Shown here one piece after another: positions 1 to 9,839 of a DNA stretch of 64,000 nt. The notes below the pieces were generated by a model that was not told where the DNA came from, did not search any database, and was given only the letters and a program-made list of their open reading frames with translations. The stretch is taken from NCBI GenBank assembly GCA_030789695.1, contig CM061142.1, positions 155,716,714 to 155,780,713 on the forward strand, given 5' to 3'. Made by a program: the position numbers and the translations under genes. Numbering within the stretch: the first letter of the stretch is position 1; every line of letters starts with the position of its first letter. Source of the DNA: Scilla litardierei. Its lineage: Eukaryota; Streptophyta; Magnoliopsida; Asparagales; Asparagaceae.

Positions 1-314
1 GGGCTCGAGGGTGGCTTCATCACCGCTCGAGCCTGGGGGAAGCACCTGTCGACGCTCGATCTTCGTGGGAGTCCGACAGAGCTCGCACCACCTTCGTCAC
101 CGTTCGAGCTTTGGAGAAGCTCCGCTCGAACTTGGGGAAGTGAGGCGAAGCCCGTACGACCCATCTGGAGTGCGGATCGGTCTTGACAGGGCTTGGGCCG
201 ATGCCACCGGTGCAGGCGGGGCTCGGATCGAGTTTGGCGGGCCACCGGAGCCACGATTCTACCCAAGGGGTCTTTCATCGAGGGGAGCGAGCTCTAGAGG
301 CGGTCGACCGCGGT

Positions 315-501
315 TGATGATGATTGGAGGAGGGTCGATTGCACCGTCTCCGACCTCGAGGCGGGTCGATTATGGCTGTTGATGATCGGAGGAGGGTCGA
401 TTGCACCGTCTCCGACCTCGAGATGGGTCGATTACGGCTATTGATGATCGGAGGAGGGTCGATTGCTCCGTCTCCGACCTCGAGATGGGTCGATTGCGGC
501 T
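315..501. repeat. Tandem repeat, three copies of a 62-bp unit
   Basis: Three consecutive copies of a unit containing GATCGGAGGAGGGTCGATTG and CCGTCTCCGACCTCGAG occur at about 315-377, 378-439 and 440-501. They differ by only a few substitutions. A fourth partial copy (GTTGATGGCCGG) follows. The array lies in the leader of the gypsy element. Confidence 0.85.
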
Positions 502-847
502 GTTGATGGCCGGAGGACGATCAATTCCCGCCAACGATGTGTCGATCGTTCGGACAGAGCTCGGATGGGATCATCTGCCATGGTTGGATCTCCAAATCCC
601 CCTGGATGATTTGGCCGATCGCTCGGAATACCGACCGTGGCAAAGTGGCAGCAAGATCCGTCGAGGAGAAGCATGTTGGCTTCTTTCAGACGTTGTTGCC
701 TTGAGATGCCTCCCCATTGACCGAATCGAGGGAAATGTTGAAAATTTTGGGTTCCCCCCAAACCTCACGTGCTTATGCTGCTGGGGCATGTGATTAGCAG
801 AGACGAGTCGTCCTCAATTGTGGTTTGATGACGTGAGTGTTGACTCG

Positions 848-867
848 TTCCCACAGACGGCGCCAAA
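848..867 (-). other. Primer-binding site of the gypsy element
   Basis: On the minus strand this reads TTTGGCGCCGTCTGTGGGAA, a motif typical of plant Tat-lineage gypsy elements immediately after the 5' LTR. It fixes the orientation (minus) and the inner edge of the LTR at 868. Confidence 0.75.
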
Positions 868-2223
868 TGTTTCAGAGTGTTTTCTCACTACAGAAGCGTT
901 GACCGTGGACTACCCGGTCAACGTGGTCAAGGGGCCGATTAAGGTCCCTTGGGTGCGTCGAGCGCACGTAGACGCGACGCGAATCAGAGATGTAGTTGAC
1001 GCAGAATCAGCCGGGCCGGGTCTGGATCCTCGGCCTCTGGGGGGCGGAGGGGAAGCCTCGGCCCGATGAGAGGTGCTCGGCCTCGGACGGTCGGACGACG
1101 AGGGGTAGCCTCGGTCATCTCGCTTGATGCGCGGCCGGCGTGGAGCTGAGGGGAAGCCTCGGCCCGGTGAGAGGTGCTCGGCGTCGGACGGTCGGACGAC
1201 GAGGGGTAGCCTCGGTCGTCTCGCTTGATGCACGGCCGGCGTGGAGCTGAGGGGAAGCCTCAGCTCGGATGGATGCGCTCGGCCTCGGTCTCTCCTGGCG
1301 TCGAGGGGTGGCCTCGACAGAGCGACTATCTTCTGGTGGTGGAGACGAACGGGCTCGGGGATGAGGGCGCTCGGCTCCGGCTGTGATGACGCTGAGGGGT
1401 GGCCTCGGCGCCGCGGGATCTCCTGGACCTGAATGGACGAAAGAGCTCGTCAGGGAGGTCGGACCTTGGTTCCGACCAAATCCCCTCCGATGCCAAAGTC
1501 AGATCTTGTCTGAGGGATGCTCGGTGGGATCGGGCTCGGTTCATGGAGAGACCGAGCCCCCATCCTCGAGCCGAGCTATGGAGGAGAAATATGTAAAGGC
1601 GGAAGAAGGTGTGAGATGGAGTTGGTGATACCTCCGTTGTAGATCGTGAAGCCCCCCTGGCGATGATCACCATCCTCCCCTCATATAGGTGACTCGTCCT
1701 CATAATTTTCCATGATGTGACATCATGGCCATCATTCATGGGGACGTGCAAATGTGGGAAGTTTTGACCTCCACTAATTACGCCCATCTTGATGAGGAGA
1801 TGAATGTCCTGAAGGTTGCCATGATGGCTGGAGTGATGGACTCGGGCGGTTGCCATATTTGGCGGGCCTTGATGGCTGGAGAGTGATGGCCATTTAAGTC
1901 GGGCCATTAAGCTGAGCCATTAAGCCGAGCCATGATGGCTATAGAGTGAAGGCCATTTAAGTCGGGCCATTAAGCTGAGCCATTACGCCGAGCCATGATG
2001 GCTAGAGAGTGATGGCCTTGGATGGTTGCCATACTTGGCGGATGCTTCCTTGATTTGGGCCTTGATTTCCTCCACTGAGGAAGTGGGCCTTCGTCATGGG
2101 TGGAGAATCGCGGCCCGCCCGTGAGATCCTTGGGCCGAGGCCCCAAGGTCGTAGTAATCCGGTTGACCAGTCATAGTTGACTTTGCTCTTCCGGGCCCGG
2201 TCAGAATAGCCCATTTGTCAACA
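868..2223 (-). mobile_element. 5' LTR of the minus-strand Tat-type gypsy element
   Basis: On the minus strand the LTR starts TGTTGACAAATGGGC at 2223 and ends CTCTGAAACA at 868, abutting the primer-binding site, giving 1356 bp with TG...CA ends. It holds two tandem arrays: units of about 101 bp around 1046-1256 (motif GGGAAGCCTCGGCCC) and units of about 66 bp around 1872-2010 (motif GGCCATTTAAGTCGGGCCATT). The flank at 2224-2228 (GTAAC) should be one copy of the target duplication; its partner is outside the window. Confidence 0.7.
1046..1256. repeat. Two-copy tandem repeat of about 101 bp inside the LTR
   Basis: The block starting GAGGGGAAGCCTCGGCCC and ending GCGGCCGGCGTGGAGCT is repeated with only a few changes, and a third partial copy begins near 1248. 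It is a GC-rich regulatory-type repeat within the LTR and does not encode protein. Confidence 0.8.
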
Positions 2224-2556
2224 GTAACATATTTGTAATCTCAATTTGTTTAGGAAAAAGAACTCTATATGGAAAGTCATTCCAAATTTTGATCTAGATT
2301 GTCATATAATTTTGGCACCTCTTTTGATCCATTGCTCCTGTAGGACATGTGTTACATGGTAGCGATTAAAAAGGTTAGAAGTTGTCAAGTTTATAGCCAA
2401 TGTAGTCTGACGTTTCAAGTGAAGGCTCAAGTTAAAGTTCTTTCACGACATTTTGCAGATTTATCTTGTCACGTGCAATCTTATTTTTCTTATATGTGTT
2501 AATAGACTATATTTGATAGATCATAAGTTACAATTTCTTTTTTGTTGTCTGTGCAG

Positions 2557-2625
2557 CTGACTCTGGATATGTTATTGCAAAAGCCGGGGTTAAGAAAGTA
2601 ACTTGTTTGCTTCAAGGCAGAAGAG
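2557..2625 (+). other. Possible exon of an unidentified host gene
   Basis: A 69-base block is framed by a good acceptor (TTGTCTGTGCAG) and a GT donor (AGAAGAG|GTCAGA). One frame is open through it and reads as ordinary protein (DSGYVIAKAG, then VKKVTCLLQG). I do not recognise the sequence. It lies about 57 bases upstream of the SAM-domain exon and could belong to the same gene, but the reading phases do not join cleanly with the acceptor I prefer downstream. Confidence 0.3.
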
Positions 2626-2681
2626 GTCAGACTGATGTCTTTTTCCACTTATATATGGAGATTCCAGTAGTTTATCACCAG

Positions 2682-2924
2682 ATCTACTTTCAAATGTGTA
2701 TATCTTGACAAGAACCGGGTGGATATGTATGCATTGAGGCATATGAACGACGATGACCTCAAGTCTTTAAGATCGCTAATGGTAATAACTCTGACCTTTC
2801 TTGGGTTTGATGTTTTTGTGCATCTAAAGATATTAAGTATGTACACACACATACCTGTGTATGTTTATTTTGCCAGGGTCCAAGAAAAAAAATTCATGAT
2901 ATTTCTCGTCTGAAACCAAAGTGA
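2682..2924 (+). CDS. C-terminal exons of a SAM-domain protein (partial or gene fragment)
   Basis: Two exons join in phase: 2682-2781, a 95-base intron (GTAATAACT...TTTTGCCAG, 2782-2876), and 2877-2924 ending in TGA. The first exon reads CVYLDKNRVDMYALRHM then NDDDLKSLRSLM; the second gives GPRKKIHDISRLKPK and stop. The string VDMYALRHMNDDDLK followed by GPRKKI is the last helix region of plant sterile alpha motif domains, which mediate protein-protein contacts. The usual GI before MGPRKKI is SL here. Upstream exons are not clear, and a gypsy LTR ends about 460 bases upstream, so this may be a truncated gene or a captured fragment rather than a working gene. The domain call is from memory of the family and is moderately sure. 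Confidence 0.5.
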
Positions 2925-4962
2925 CAGAATTTGTTCTAAAGCGATATATAGTTGTATATGGTAAGGTGCAATGCAATCGTCAGGGAATGGTTACCTTGCT
3001 AACTGAATCCACGCGATTAACCAGATTATACTGTTAATGGATCTGACTTTTTTGTGAGGAGATGGTGTCTGTCCAAAGATTTTTTTTTTGAATGTTGAGC
3101 TCTGCACAAAAGCAAACAAAGTCCCATCACCAAACAAATACATATATATCAAACATATACATTTCATATCATACTATCTCAATCTAAACCTTTTTATTAC
3201 ATGACCTTCCTCAATAAGTATTCTTTTACCACTAATCAACCATAAATATCCACGATGAATCTTAATTATTTTGTGATATTACTCATAAAATTCATAAGGT
3301 AACATATATTAAAAGGAACTCCCAAGTGCCCAAAAATCATACCAATTATGTTGGGGATGTAAAGTTACACTGACATAACAGTGGTCTGAGCCATTCTCCT
3401 TCCCTCTTTAAGCTCCTCATTTCAGTTTTGTTATCAGTCACAAAGGAAAGAAATTACATAAGGAATGCACTAACATCAAGTGAACTCAATCAAATCACTG
3501 ATAAGAGCAAACATCTCTTTCCTTTTCTAATCCAGTCAAGCAAATTTCAAGTAATTGTCCCCCAAATTCTTATCAGTGATTTTCAAGCAAAAAAAATTCT
3601 TATTAGCATCAAAACACCTAGAACGTAAGCATCGGCGATAAGAATTTGATGAAAATTATCTGCCAACACCTAGAATTTCAACGATTTTCATCAAAGACGC
3701 AAAATTCCAGCGATTTTCAAGCAAACAAAATCGCTGATAATAACTATCAAAACACCTCAAAATTGCTTTAAATATAAAACAACAAACCATCCCCCCCATT
3801 AGTGTCTTGTGAAAAGATAAAGTAGAAAGAAAAAAAATTAGTGAGAATGTTAGATAATATATGCGGAAAGGTGCACATTCAAATTGCAAGTAAAATTTAG
3901 AACCTCCTACATTTGATGCGGTTTAGAATTAGAAGTGTATTAAGATTAATGGTTACATGAAGCTGGAAATTTATTTGAAGCCAGATAAAAGAAGAGAGGA
4001 AAAAGATAAGTCTGCAAGTGTAAATAAAAGGTACTGATATTAAAAATGAATGGTAAGCCAGCAAATTTAGAATGATAAAATAACAACACACAAATGTGAG
4101 CTCATACACTGATGTTGATTTTCGCAGTACAAATATATCAATCTCATTCCAGCAACGCTTCAAATTACATGAGAACCAAAATCCAAAAATAATCAAATTT
4201 TCAAGCTTCGTTTCTTCTTCTTATTACCATATTATATACTTTTATGTTGCAATGAACAAAATATCGCATTTCCATTAACTAATTCATATCATTACGCTAA
4301 ACCCTATATAATCAACCAGTTGAATTTGATGAAAACAGAACAAATCATCTCCTATGTTTAATTCTTCTTGCTAATGTATCAAAATTTTTATAATAAACTC
4401 CTACTAATCAGTTAGGTTCTCTTATTAACAAATCAGTTCTCTTATTAACAAATCAATCACTTGAACAGATCAAATCAAAGTATAAATAGTATAAATACAA
4501 GAATTGGTAGATTGAAGAGTCGACAGAAACTTATGGGAGTCGACAGATTAACTATTCAAATCACACTTTAAACCCCAAAACTGAAAAACATCAAAGCATC
4601 CAATTGATTGAAGAGTCGACAAAAACTTACGGGAACAGAAACTTACGGGAGAATTGGCGGACAATCCGTTCATTCGAGAGATCATTTTGGCAGCACTTAA
4701 TTGATATATCCCAATCTCTTCATGTGTGCCCTAAGCCTCAAATCTAACGCTCCAGTTTTTCATCAAAAAATACATAACGATAAAGAATCTCATGGTGCTC
4801 CTCTCATGTCTAAATCAACCTGAAAAATTGAGGAATCATTAAGAACGATGAGGCCAAAATGATTCAAAGATAAGGACCCAAATGAATTAGAAGTCTGCAT
4901 GAAATGAGCATCTTCAATCTCCAATTACTAAAATTCATTAAAAATCTGCAAATTAGCATCTC
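2925..4962. other. AT-rich intergenic DNA without a recognisable gene
   Basis: No convincing coding region. ORFs up to 99 codons are AT-driven and lack motifs. Around 3530-3770 there are short dispersed duplicates (CACCTAGAA, GATTTTCAAGCAAA, TCGCTGATAA) resembling the remains of a small degenerate repeat or MITE. Confidence 0.6.
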
Positions 4963-4967
4963 CAATA

Positions 4968-6691
4968 TGTTGAGTACTGATTCCCCGGATTTGGTTTTGA
5001 TGATGAACAAACATAAATATCGTGAACTAACTCTTTGTGAGCGCAGTTATGGAGATCGTCGCCAAATTTTTATGAACATCAAAAGCGACGTCTCAAGACT
5101 TCTCAAAGCGCGTGATCGTGTGCTTGAAGCTTCGTTGAAGCTCAAGGACCATTATTGAAGTCAAGAAGATTCGAATGAAGCGTTTGAAGACGGTTCGTCA
5201 AGTTTTATTTATTGTCTTCTAGCTTCATTTCGTAGATTGTTAAGCCTTGAGTAGGTCTTACGTTTTAATCTTCATAACGCTCATATCTTAGAGCTAGGAT
5301 CAAATTAGAAGCCCATACAAACTTTCCCGAAGCTTCGCGCTTCATTTCGCGGCTTCTTGTGCATGTTAGTTGGTTCAAGAAGAAGAACCAACCGACTAGA
5401 TGGCAATCTAGTCAGTCGGCAATGCTTCTTGAACCGACTAGAATGCCTTGTTCATTTTCAGCTCACTTACTGTTTACAGTTAGTCGGTCCAAGAAGGTTC
5501 ACCGACCGACTAGTTGTCAAACTAGTCGGTTAGAAATCTTCTTAGACCGACTAGTTGAGCTTTCACTGTACAGCCTAACTTACTGTTTACAGTTAGTCGG
5601 TCAAAGCAAAACGACCGATCGACTAGTTGAGAAACTAGTCGGTTGAAAGTTGTTCTTAAACCGACTAGCTGTATTTGAATTCAGCCACTTCTATTTCATC
5701 TGTTAGTCGGTTTATGTTGACTCACCGACCGACTAGTTGTGAAACTAGTCGGTTGGCAAGTATTCTTAGACCGACTAGTTCTTTATGTCTGAACTTTCTC
5801 TTTTGGTTGTTCTCCAGTTAGTCGGTTCATGTTGAATCACCGACCGACTAGTTGATAAACTAGTCGGTCAGTGATCCTTCTTTGACCGACTAGACTGCTT
5901 CAGAATAGAGCCGTTGGAGCATTAATTGCCACGATTTTTGCTCTCTCTTTCCTCTATCCTATATATACTTGGAGGGGTTCTTTCCTAGTATTCAAGGCTG
6001 CCATTTTAAAGGTTTAGAGAAATCAAAGAGAAGCAAATCAACTCCATTCTAAAGCTATCTCTTCTCACTAGAATCTCTCCCTCACTCTTATTCCTCAAGA
6101 GAGATTCATTGATTGTGAGCCATTCAAGTCAAGGGCTTTGAATCCAAGTCACCAACTCCTCCCTAGCCATCTATTGCTGTCTATCTTGGTGGAGCTAGGG
6201 TTTGGTGACATCTTCTTCCTCAAAATCCTTCTTGCCCTAATATTGGTAAGTTTACTCAAGGCATAGGATTTTGTTGGTAAGTATTTCATTGTTTCATTTA
6301 CTTTGTTTGCAAGTGTTTCTCTCGGTTGTGAGAGAAATGGTGTGATCCCGGGTTGTGGGAGTCACATGTCATTTGTGTATGATTTGGTCTTGTAGAGGTT
6401 TTTCTACAAGAATTTCATAGTGGAAATCTTGGGTTAGTGGTTTCTAACTCAAGTATCTGGAGGGGATCCGGGTGGTTGGGACGTAGGATCACCGGGAACA
6501 AGTCGGGAAGACTTGGGTGAATCCGAACCCGTTATATCGTATTGTTTGCGTTGTTTAATTCTTGTTGTGTGTAGTTATTCCGCATTGTTGTTGTGTGTTT
6601 GCACAATAATTAGGAATAATACTCTTGATTATTTTAAAGTACTATTCACCCACCCTCTAGTACTTGTGTAGTAGCTACGCAAGGCATTACA
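4968..6691 (+). mobile_element. Solo LTR of a SIRE/Maximus-type Ty1/copia element
   Basis: The block begins TGTTGAGTACTGATT, contains GGTTTTGATGATGAACAAA near the start, and ends with TATTCACCC-type pyrimidine sequence (CCCACCCTCTAGTACTTGTG) and a terminal CA, giving 1724 bp. It is flanked by identical 5-bp target duplications CAATA (4963-4967 and 6692-6696). TTTTGATGATG near the start and the CCCTCTAG tract near the end are familiar from SIRE-type copia LTRs. No internal domain follows, so this is a solo LTR left by LTR-LTR recombination. Confidence 0.8.
5365..5895. repeat. Array of ACCGACTAGT / ACTAGTCGGT inverted motifs inside the copia LTR
   Basis: At least five units of roughly 110-120 bp each contain TTAGTCGGTTCA-like sequence, then CACCGACCGACTAGTTG, a short spacer, AACTAGTCGGTT and finally GACCGACTAG. 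Each unit can fold into a short hairpin (ACCGACTAGTT...AACTAGTCGGT). The array lies in the U3-like first half of the LTR, upstream of TATATATACTT near 5960. Confidence 0.85.
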
Positions 6692-6696
6692 CAATA

Positions 6697-7076
6697 TGCA
6701 TTTGCAAGAAATGAGCATCTCCCATAACCAAATTCTGCAAAAAAATTAACAAAAATGAATAAAAGGTAAAAACATTTGTGTGCTGTAATCATCTTATCAA
6801 CTAATACTCCTGTCACAGGCTCATGCATAACATGCTGATTGCCCACAAAATATCCTACCATTTTATAAGTTGATAAGATGAAAGCACAGTATGAAAGTCA
6901 AAATCATGAGGGGATTACATTCGTTTTACAATAACACGCTCGCTTTTTTTCCTAACGAATTTTCATGACAACAAATTTCTTAAGAACTGGAACATGTTTG
7001 TTGCAGAAATGAAAACCATTTCATTCAAATCTGTTCAAATCTCACTTACACTCTCCCAAAAATACAAAGTTGCAAA
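6697..7076. other. AT-rich intergenic DNA
   Basis: Nothing recognisable. The first bases (TGCATTTGCAAGAAATGAGCATCT) resemble sequence just left of the solo LTR (GAAATGAGCATCTTC near 4900), a local imperfect repeat already present at the target site. Confidence 0.5.
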
Positions 7077-7488
7077 TCAAAAATACACATAAGCATCAAA
7101 TTCAAACATAAAGGCATTTTTATCACCATTTTGGCTCTCTTCAAGTGCTACCTTGTGGATCTCATTGTATTTCTCCTGCAAAGAAATTCTGCCATCCAAT
7201 AACCTCCGATTTATGTAATGCAATCGATCGATCCATTTCTGTAATGCAATCGATCGATCTCTCTCTTCAACTCTCCAATTGATCTGTAATTGTCATCCAT
7301 TTCTGCAATGCAATCGATCGATCTCTCTCTTCAACTCTCCAATCAGACTGTCAACACCTAAGAATAGTTCGAAAACTCGAGCATTAAAAGCGAGAACCAC
7401 GTAAGAACAGAAACAATTAAAATTCGTGGAAATCAAATACCAAGCTGATATTCTGGGCCCATTCATCCTCTTCACTCAGCTTTCTCTT
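7077..7488 (-). pseudogene. Coiled-coil-like exons of an unidentified host gene, disturbed by a tandem duplication
   Basis: Read on the minus strand, 7488-7441 follows an acceptor (AAGTTTTGCAG) and encodes KRKLSEEDEWAQNISL before a GT donor. A second block starting near 7357 encodes DSLIGELKREIDRLH. A terminal block (about 7228-7077) encodes INRRLLDGRISLQEKYNEI then HKVALEESQNGDK and ends in TGA. The composition is charged, heptad-like and clearly protein-like. Between the blocks a unit containing GATCGATCGATTGCATTACAGAAATGG is duplicated, which breaks the frame. I cannot name the family. It could be a decayed gene or a fragment carried by a transposon. Confidence 0.4.
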
Positions 7489-7499
7489 CTGCAAAACTT

Positions 7500-9250
7500 G
7501 TTGAGATTCCCATCACCAAAATGAGCAAACTTTCTGCAAAATTTTCAAATATTAACAAAATTTTCACCACCAATGAAAAAATGAGCAAACTTTCTGCAAG
7601 AAATCGACATACTAACAAAAACCCATTTCCTAAAAATCACCAAAGCCTAAATTAATCAATATTGAAACGAAATTAACAAACGCTGAACGATCAAATCTAC
7701 AAGCAAAAATGCATGTTACAGGCAATAACCCAAAAAACGATCAAATCTACACTAAAAACATATTCAGGAAAAAAATTTCTGTGTCATATTTGTCATTGAA
7801 GCATAAATAGCTCTCCATTTCGTTTTTCTTACAAATTACAACATAATATATCATTAACTACACACTTAACTAATGGAGAAACATGGAGGTTAGACGGCTG
7901 CTTATTATACAAATTCTGAAGTCCTCTTGTCTGTAGCCAAAATGACAAAATAAACATAAATCAGTGGGGAAATATTGTTGGCAGTCGCATGCTTGCAAAG
8001 AACAATGGAAAACAAAGTGATATAGATGATGGTGGATATTCTAGCAATTCACCTTATTTGCAATATTTTCCGATGTAACCAAGTTCTTGTGAAAGTTAAT
8101 GTTAAGTCCAGAGGCTAACTTGTATCCATACAACACCAATTTGATATTAATTGATTCATGAACACCAATAAAGTGTTATCTACGTTGGAACTATTTCTTC
8201 AGGCTCTTGAGGCAACATAAAATAGAAACATTCAACAAAAGCTTAACGCATGCAGAGAGGAAGAACAAAAGCAATTGGAACATGATGAAGATAAAAAAGC
8301 ATAGCAATCAGAAGCCCAAAAAACCAAAGGGCCGAACCAAGACATCTTTCCTCTAAACAAAACGAAAGCAAAAAAACTGCAGATCAAAAGATGTGCTCCT
8401 AAAATGCCTGGACAACACAGTCCCTCTTTTTTTAAAGACCAAGTCTCCTTTTAACTATAGCTCCCATCAACAAATTTTGGATTTGATGTCAGGATATACT
8501 GTACTTTCTAAAAGAGACACAATTGGGGGGAAACTGCTGGAAATCAATTGAGACTTTGTTCTCTTTGTCTTCGTATCTCCCTGCCCCTTTTCTCCTTCTT
8601 TCTATGGTTTTCTCGTCGTGTTGTCATTCATTTTAGTTACCCTAGCATCAACATCAGCATCAGGCGCAGCTGATTCAAACAAAGAATTTACACTGCAGCA
8701 TTCACACTGTCATCAAACAAAGACGGGAAAACTAACACAGAGGAAGAAAAAATCGCATATTTTTTCTGCGCATTACCTAAAAATGCCTTAAAATGCCTAA
8801 ACAAAGAATTTACACTACGGCATTCACACTGTCATCAAAGTAAATTTTCCTGATCTCAAAATGCCTAAAAACTCAACTTTTACCAAAAAATAAGCAAAAA
8901 AACTAAAAAACTCACTGCAAATAAAATGAAGACTACCTAAAACTCCCGGATCTATCTCCTCTTATCTCAAAACATTGCTTTTTTTCTCAAAAAGATCAGA
9001 TATAAGGAATTGTAGTCATAATCCTGAATTTAGCTCAAAACATACTATGGGAAATTTCCTGCACTGGCAAGATGATAATGAATTTGCTCATCGAATAGTT
9101 GAAAATTAAAGTAGAGAAGAATAAAAATGTGATAAATCATTTCATAATCAGGTAGGTACATATGATTGATAATTCCAGATGCATACGGTTCCAGAATAAG
9201 GACTCACAAGAATCCTACAGAATTTTTAACATCATAGTAGAAAATGAAAT
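7500..9250. other. AT-rich intergenic DNA without a recognisable gene
   Basis: No ORF of note on either strand. Short local repeats occur, for example AATGAGCAAACTTTCTGCAA twice near 7520-7600 and CAAAGAATTTACACT with CATTCACACTGTCATCAAA twice near 8680-8840. Confidence 0.6.
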
Positions 9251-9254
9251 CAAT

Positions 9255-9545
9255 TTTTTTATGAAGCATTCAACCAATACCCATTTCAGCACTCCCCTCC
9301 AAGTTCAATCAATTGTTATGAACAGATTAAAAAAATTTGAAAGGAAACAACCAGCTTCTTAATTTGTTAATGAAGTACGCAATCAATACCCATTTTGGAA
9401 CCTCGCACCAACTTCAATCAACTATTGTGAACAAATTAAAAATTTTGAAAGGAAAACAACCAGCTTCTCAATTTATTAATGAATTATGCAGTCAATACAC
9501 ATTTCAGCACCTGCTCCAAGTTCAATCAATTACTATTAAAAAATT
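9255..9545. repeat. Tandem repeat, three degenerate copies of about 112 bp
   Basis: Three units begin near 9258, 9371 and 9481. Each carries CAATACCCATTT-like sequence, then a CAAGTTCAATCAA-like block, a run around AAATTTGAAAGGAAA and CAACCAGCTTCT. They differ by many substitutions and small indels. Overlapping short ORFs are by-products of the repeat. Confidence 0.8.
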
Positions 9546-9839
9546 TGAAATGAAAAAAAAACAAATATTACCGTGCAAACAAAGTTGTGGCAGATTCCTT
9601 TGTACAGGAATCCATCCAGCTGAATAAGATGTCCACCGAGGGGTTATGATGTGCATTATTCTGAGAATGAGCACCAAGTGTTTGTTGATATTTCCAATAG
9701 CGATGAAAAGAATAAAAGACAGTTTCTTCAAAAAGAAGTGGGAGGGACACTTGATTTACTGTTGAGATGTTGGTCTTATATTTCAAGTACTACTTCAAGT
9801 ACCATATTCACGAAATTTAACGCAACTGTTCCATAAATA

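Larger units (their letters stand above)
1..867 (-). mobile_element. Internal 5' region of a Tat-type Ty3/gypsy retrotransposon, cut by the window edge
   Basis: This GC-rich stretch lies directly inside the 5' LTR (868-2223) of a minus-strand element, on the far side of its primer-binding site. It would be untranslated leader and the start of the gag region. Short ORFs on both strands are rich in Arg, Ser and Gly and show no recognisable Gag motif, so I call no protein. It contains a 62-bp tandem repeat. The rest of the element lies left of the window. Confidence 0.6.

Noticed and set aside
11..1907. Several ORFs of 100-190 codons in the GC-rich left end
   Set aside because: They lie in an LTR and leader with tandem repeats, overlap on both strands and show no domain.
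9522..9786. Two overlapping minus-strand ORFs next to the 112-bp tandem repeat
   Set aside because: No family motif, and they run through low-complexity AT-rich sequence.
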